64,000 nt of DNA from Entrophospora sp. SA101 (lineage: Eukaryota; Glomeromycota; Glomeromycetes; Entrophosporales; Entrophosporaceae). The stretch covers positions 16,334-80,333 of the forward strand of contig CAUDNR010000158.1 of assembly GCA_958430865.1 (NCBI GenBank). Direction: 5' to 3'. A program made the position numbers and the translations under genes. Of the stretch, positions 57,939 to 64,000 are shown one piece after another. Each line of letters opens with the position of its first letter. Positions within the stretch are counted from its first letter, which is position 1. The notes beneath the pieces were generated by a model. It made no database searches and was not told the origin of the DNA. It was given only the letters and a program-made list of their open reading frames with translations.

Positions 57939-60900
57939 ATGTATACCAAAAATCTTCCTTACTCCTCTACAATAAAGGATGAAGCTGAATTTTTGTTAAA
58001 TGATATAGTGTTAAACTTATGTGCCTCCGCAAAAGCCAGAGATTGGGGCACTGGTTGTAGCCATTGGGTTAAACAACTTAACGGGTATGAGATTTATTCT
58101 TATTCTGCATAAATTGCAAGCTTATTTGATATCGAATTTTTAGCATTTTTAAAATATAACCAACCTGTCCTACATTGAAAAAAGACTTAAATTTATTATC
58201 CTTTTACTAATGTATTTATTTTGATCGAATTTAAATTTTATTATAGATATCTTGATCTTCATTATTCATTATCATGCCAAATTCGAGTTCAATTAGCCCA
58301 AGTGCTTTTTGAATTAGTTATTACTCCAGGAATTGATGCATCACATGCTGAGGTTTTTTCAAATACTTGTGCTCGCTTACTCAAGTATGATTATTATTAT
58401 TAGTTCATCGTCATCTTTTTTATATTTTTTAATAATAATTTTAATATAATTTTTTTCAAATCATTTTTCCAAAAACAAAAAAAAAAGAAAAAAGGATAAA
58501 ATCGGTCCTGAGGATTTAACTTTACCTTGGGAACCATTATATGATAAAATTCATAATACATTTTTTCCAAAAAGTCGTCAAAAAACTTTAGTCAGTGAAT
58601 CGTATCCTATATTTTTACACGAATCGCATGATGCCACATGCTGCACTTTGTGTCGTTTTCGCATTATATACTAATATATATATGTGTGCACTTTATTTTC
58701 AATTTTATTCTTAACTATCTGATTCTTTTTTAATAGTAAACAAATTGGGTCGATTGTCCGTTTAGTGGAACATGCTCAAAGGTAAAATAAAAATATAAAA
58801 TAACAATTTATATATATATACATACATATATAAGCAAATAAATATGGCTTTCAAAATCATTACCTATTAGATTTTTTCCCCCAGAATCAACAAAAGAAAT
58901 TCTTTCAAAGATTTTGCCTTTATTCCATGCTAATTCAATTGGAGATACATTTACCGTACAAGCGTTCCTTGTACGGTTTTTGCCTACCACTCCAACTGCA
59001 CCACCAAATCTGTCACCAGTAGATTGGCTTCCAACAATCTTTTCATTTTGGTATCTTATACAAGGATCATCCGTATTCCAAACAGAATTTATCGATCTAA
59101 TGGCTCGTGTTGCAGAAGATAATGTTGTGGTCGAAAATACCGATCCAAAAAATATTGGGATTTTTACTCAAGTGCAGGCCAAAACAATATTTGGTTCAGG
59201 TCAAAAAATGATGGATTTGCCTGTGGGTAGCACTAGTACTGGTAATAATAGTTTAGGAAGAAGCACATCTTCAAGGATCGACTCTAGAGCTGGTAGTGCT
59301 ATGTTATTAAGGAAAAGAGGGGTAATCTTCATTTTCTTATTTAATAGTTTTTATTAGAGATTAATGATTAAATTAATTTTAACTTTAATAGGATAAATTT
59401 AAAATGTTGGCAAGATTCATTGTTTACACAATGTTTACAACATCCGAAAATGAGGAATCAACTTTAACACATTTGGCTAACATGATTCAAGCTATTGAAT
59501 CATTCTATCATCCAAGTAATTTTGGAAGATGGACTTATTCAATTGTAAAATTTCTACAATATCTTGGTTGGGAATTCTTAAAAAGATGGACTGACGGTAA
59601 CAATATTTACCACTGTTGTTGTCGTCGTTATAATAGTAGTATAAACAACTTGACCAATTCAAAATTTTTTTATTTAGAACAAAAGTCAGATTGCAAAACA
59701 CCAGTATCACGGCGATTAACTCCAGAAATTAGACGTCAATTTGTTCTAACGTTAAGAGGCGTTACCTTTTTATCTATGTTTGGAAAAGATGCTATGTCTG
59801 TTGGATCAAGTCAAGCGTCACTCAAATATTTAGCTTGTATCTTTATCAAATTAAAAAACAATTAGATTGATTAATTGATTTAATTGATAATATCAAGTAC
59901 ATGCATAATTATTATATTTCCATAACCTATTTACAATTATGATTTTTTGATGATATAGGGTTGGAACCTTCGTTGATCTTTCCTGGATTGTTGGAACGCG
60001 TATATCCATCATTAGAAACCTTGACCGAGGTATATACATTTATAATTTATACAATAATAAATTCTTTTAATGTTTTTTATATTAATTATTTTCAAAAAAA
60101 AAAAATTTTTTTTTTGGAAAAAGACACATCGAACAACATCATCTATATCAGCACTTTCACTGCTAGCTATCCCATTATTTTCACGAACTCAATACCCAGC
60201 CGGCGGAAAACATCTTGCGCCTCTTCTTCATCTAATAATTCCTGGTATTGATATGAATGATCCAATCAAAACAATATCTTCCTTGGTATTTGTTACCCAT
60301 ACGTTAATGGGCGTGCCATTGAGTGATTTGACAGATGGTAATAATGATCCTAGTTCTGGATTCCGTTGGACTGGCATAGATATTTATGAGAGAGAAAAGG
60401 ATGAAATGGAAATTGATGGAGAAGAAGAAAATGCATTATGTAAAGCCGGTACTTCAGAATTTGAAGAATGGCTGGCAAAGTTTTATAGAAGAATCTTTAC
60501 TATAGTATCCTTTTTTAAAAATAATAATATACTTTAGCTGTCTTTTTGTATGTTTAAATCACCAATTAATTCCCTTTACTCGAAAAAATCAATCTAAAAA
60601 TTGCAGTTTGAATATCTTCCACAACAAGTACGTAGCAAAATGAATATGGAAACTGGCTTGGTTACTGTTCTATTGGTAATTATTAAATTTCATTATTTGT
60701 ATTTTTATTTATCTATATCTAAACCTATTTCTATTTTTTTTTCGTTATAGCATGCATGTGAAATAGTTGGAAATCAATTGTCAGAACATCTTCAAAGCAT
60801 GGCCTTAAAAATGGTTATAGATTTTGCATCAACAACTATTTTACAAAATGCTATAAAACCAATGGGTATAACTCAAAATTTAAATTTGTACAGTTAAAAT

Positions 60901-63900
60901 CATCGTCAATTTATTTAACTGATCATCATCAATCGATCAACTATTTATTTAATTATTCTAGGCTTTTTATGTTCAACTTTAACAAATGCTAATAAAAAAA
61001 AAGCACTTGCGCAATTCATTCCATTATGTCATTCAAACATCTCAGTTGAACTTCAACATGGCGCTTCCTCCACACCAACAACATCATCAACTCATCATAT
61101 TCAATCAGACACAACCCTTCACTGGTATCAATGTATTTTATATCATGTGGTTATGACTAGTGGACAAGATTTGCTTATACATAAAAAAGAATTGTTGGAG
61201 TTGGCAAATGAGATGGTACAAAAGTGTCGGTCAAGAAAAGGATATATGTGGACAGGGAAATTCTTGAGAATGATGTTGATTGCATTAACACACACCTATC
61301 CTTTGGAGTTTAGAACTGTAGACATAGAACGTTGGAATTCTGAAGGCATTTATTATGTTTATTATTATCTGATTGAATGATATTGTTATTATTGCTATTA
61401 CAAAGTTTATGATAATGACATACAGTTTGATCATTTAGATTATCAAAAAAACCATCATAAATATTGGATGGAACCAGGTGATCTGAATAACGTCAATATA
61501 AATTGGCATGTTCCAACCAATGAAGAACTTGATTTTGCAATGGAAATACTCGATATATTTTTACAACCAACAATCAAGCGAATTAAAGAATTGATGGAAA
61601 CTGGAATTGACGAGGAAGGAACAGTATTAAGTAATCGAGAAATGGCACATGAGTTTTGTCGTCGATTAAGTGTTATCAGAAATTGTATTAGTGGAATGAC
61701 AACTTTAGTAGAAGATGATGGTGAAATTGAAGACTCTGATTTCAAGTAAAAATTCTGAAGATGTCATACATTTCTCAGCACACTCAAAGTTTTTTCTAAA
61801 CAAAAAAAAAAACCATGTATTTAACAAGTTTTTGACCTTGTAGAGACGAGGACACTGAAGCAATTTATCCAACAAAAAGCATACCAGTAGGTTATTGTTT
61901 TACAGATAAAAATGATCCACGAAGACAAATTGCACGAAATTTACGTAGGGAAGTTGGAGAATTTCTTCATCAACTTGTAACTTATTTCCGTACTAAACGA
62001 GAAGATGATGTTGATAGTTTAAAAATTATTCTGAAGGTTAGAATTGTATTTTCTATGATGATGACTATTTATTTATTTATTTATTTATTTATTTATATAT
62101 ATTTTATTACACCTTTGATTAGATGACCAAGTTATATTTAACAGATCGAGGTGTAGAAAAGTATAAATTCGATTCTGTTAGACGCGGATATCAATATTCA
62201 AAGGGAATGTTAAAAACTCCTCATCACGATAAAAAATATCCTCGATATTTGTTGGGTAAATATAGTTTAAATATTCTAGTTCCTAATTATTCTTTTTAAT
62301 ATATCTATGTATATACATAATTTTTTTTAGTAAAACGAACATATCAACAACATTTATGTCGTTTGAAACAGAATTCTTTTGGCCGAAGTAGAGCAAAACT
62401 ACATGACGATTTACTAAAAGACTTGGCAGAACTTTCATTAAGTTCATATTCAGAAATAAGGAGGTAATATAATTAAAATATTTAATTTGTGGTTGGATTT
62501 TAATCAATTTCACAATTTACAAATTTAAATATCCTAATAAATATGTTAGGATAGCACAATCCTACCTTACCAATGCATCAAGATGCTTTATCGGCGCCAA
62601 ACCACTTATAATTCCAATTTTGTTGAAAGCTCTGGAGCCTGGTGGTTAGTTTATGCTCATTGCCGTTATTATTATTTATGTTTTTATCAATTTTAAATTT
62701 ACTAACTTAAACTCGTTTATTAGAACATTCAAACTCGGAGAGAATGAAGGGTGCTTTGTACTTGCTTGGTTCAAGGACATATATGTATACCTGTTTAAGA
62801 GATTGGAGATTTGTTCCATTATTTATAACTAGGATCTGTCTAGCACAACACAATGATAAGGTTTATCATAGAATTCATATTTTGGGACATTATTTTCTGA
62901 TGATATTATATATTTTTACGTATTTATTAAAGAGGCTAAAACTTTTATTATTATTTAGCCTTCTATTCAAGAAATGATACGTAAAGTCTTTTATGAATAT
63001 CTTATGAACTACAATAACACCGCATTCAAAACAATTCTCACTGACAGTTTAGATGATGCAATTTGTCGAGCTTTGGATACGTTGTCATTAAAACTTGACG
63101 AGGATAAGTATGAGAGGATTTCACGTAAAACTAAACAAAGAATGGATTTGCAAAAGACTAGTTATTTTGAACTTGTATGATTATTAAAAAATCATTAATT
63201 CCTGATTAATTATTTATTAGTAAAACAGTATATTAATTATTGATTGATTGATTAGGTTGATAAACTTTTGGGTTTGGTAAATTCTAATAATCTTCATTGG
63301 AGATTTGCTTCTATGGCAGCAAATTTCTTAGATTTATTAGTAAGACCGGAGGCACCAACATCTGTTGAATTGGCCGAATTTGCTGTGAATAATTTACTTT
63401 CAGAACTTCCAGCAATGAGACGTATTGCCATTTCAACAACTACAAGAATATTATTTCATATTAAACAAAGAACATTTCTTGAGGGTGATCCTGAACTTAT
63501 TACATTGGGAAAATCAACTAATCCTCTAAAGAAAACGCTTTATGTAAAGTCTCCACTCCCAACTGGGTTTACAGATAATTATCTAGAATCTGGTGTTACT
63601 CCAATTGAAAGTGAAAACGATGCAAAAAACTTGTTTGTAGCAAAAAAATTTTTTGAGATTTAATTAATATTTCGAAATTATTTTCATAACTTTTTTGGTT
63701 TTTTTAATAGAATATTACAGGATAAGACAAATATCGGCTGGTATGTTTGGCCTGAAAAGCTTCAGTACTATGTGCCACGTACCAATTCAATCACTATGCC
63801 AGCAGTTGATAATTTATCTAATCCAGCTTATCTTAAACTGCTTGAGAAATTTTCTGAAAATAGTTTCTGGTCTTCATTTATACTGTATTTGTCACAGGAA

Positions 63901-64000
63901 TCTACTCGTGATAGAGAAGATGTTTTCTCCGTTATCAATGCAAATCTTTTTAAAAGTATTTTTCAAATGTACGAAGATTCATTTCTAGAAATTATTATAC
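57939..64000 (+). CDS. BLM10: Proteasome activator Blm10/PA200 (PSME4), 5' part; runs off the window
   Basis: A large HEAT-repeat protein that caps the 20S proteasome core in the nucleus and cytosol. Twenty-one exons chain in frame: 57939-58084, 58247-58384, 58488-58601, 58737-58781, 58871-59321, 59392-59596, 59678-59836, 59959-60029, 60124-60504, 60607-60675, 60751-60865, 60962-61345, 61406-61745, 61844-62036, 62123-62255, 62331-62463, 62550-62641, 62724-62860, 62959-63174, 63256-63632 and 63711-64000 (about 1,396 codons so far). Family hallmarks include LTLPWEPLYD, LEPSLIFPGLLERVYPSLE with THRTTSSISAL, NINWHVPTNEEL and NWxVWPxK-like GWYVWPEK. The known proteins are about 1,850-2,150 residues, so a third or so lies beyond the window. 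The intron after exon 12 appears to use a GC donor (61346); a GT alternative would start at 61361 and end before 61430. No stop or frameshift is seen. Confidence 0.92.

Noticed and set aside
58808..58990. Minus-strand frame inside the Blm10 gene, and similar ones at 59492-59710 and 61455-61745
   Set aside because: Antisense to well-supported Blm10 exons.
1..64000. tRNA, rRNA, CRISPR arrays and bacterial operon signals
   Set aside because: I saw no cloverleaf-like tRNA sequence, rRNA stretch or regularly spaced identical repeats, but a covariance-model scan was not possible here.

Overview
This is AT-rich nuclear DNA from a filamentous fungus. The genes carry many short GT-AG introns and long poly-Asn/Gln tracts, and the intergenic DNA is dense with small inverted-repeat elements. 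The gene content (TKL-like kinase with HCDLHSGN, TRP-like channel with propeller-like N-terminus, decayed genes with GKKPDIM and GEVSGG motifs) fits an arbuscular mycorrhizal fungus of the Rhizophagus type. That assignment is inference. The window is a scaffold with two assembly gaps (10796-11451 and 36209-36218).

Layout. Positions 1-8669 recur almost base for base at 23360-32229, so an intact CCCH zinc-finger gene is present twice (3999-6756 and 27561-30318). At the right edge of both copies sits an unusual element (about 8186-10674 and 31746-34290). On the minus strand it carries a transposase-like gene and a long coiled-coil/zinc-ribbon-like gene whose frame is punctuated almost only by TGA. 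Shorter relatives lie at 49155-49829 and 57113-57281. Between the big duplicates is a repeat-rich stretch (11452-23359) with a 1.9 kb direct duplication (13417-15304 / 16401-18288) of a decaying multi-exon gene, minisatellites and nested MITEs.

From 34 to 38 kb there are gene remnants, among them a truncated histone H4 pseudogene. From 38.4 kb onward there are plausible host genes: a copper-fist transcription factor (38444-39577), a TKL-like kinase (43297-44829, minus), a UBE3D/Ipa1-like HECT_2 ubiquitin-ligase-type gene (46555-48768), a six-transmembrane TRP-like channel gene (50897-54750, minus, one homopolymer frameshift) and the first ~1,396 codons of the proteasome activator Blm10/PA200 (57939 to beyond 64000).

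The host genes look like unrelated single genes and nothing suggests a cluster. Two of them touch the ubiquitin-proteasome system (UBE3D-like and Blm10). The most unusual signal is the TGA-punctuated family. If TGA is read as tryptophan, as in mollicutes, the frames become almost continuous. Mycoplasma-related endobacteria live inside these fungi and use that code, so the element may be endobacterium-derived DNA, or a mobile element shared with one, inserted and amplified in the fungal chromosome.
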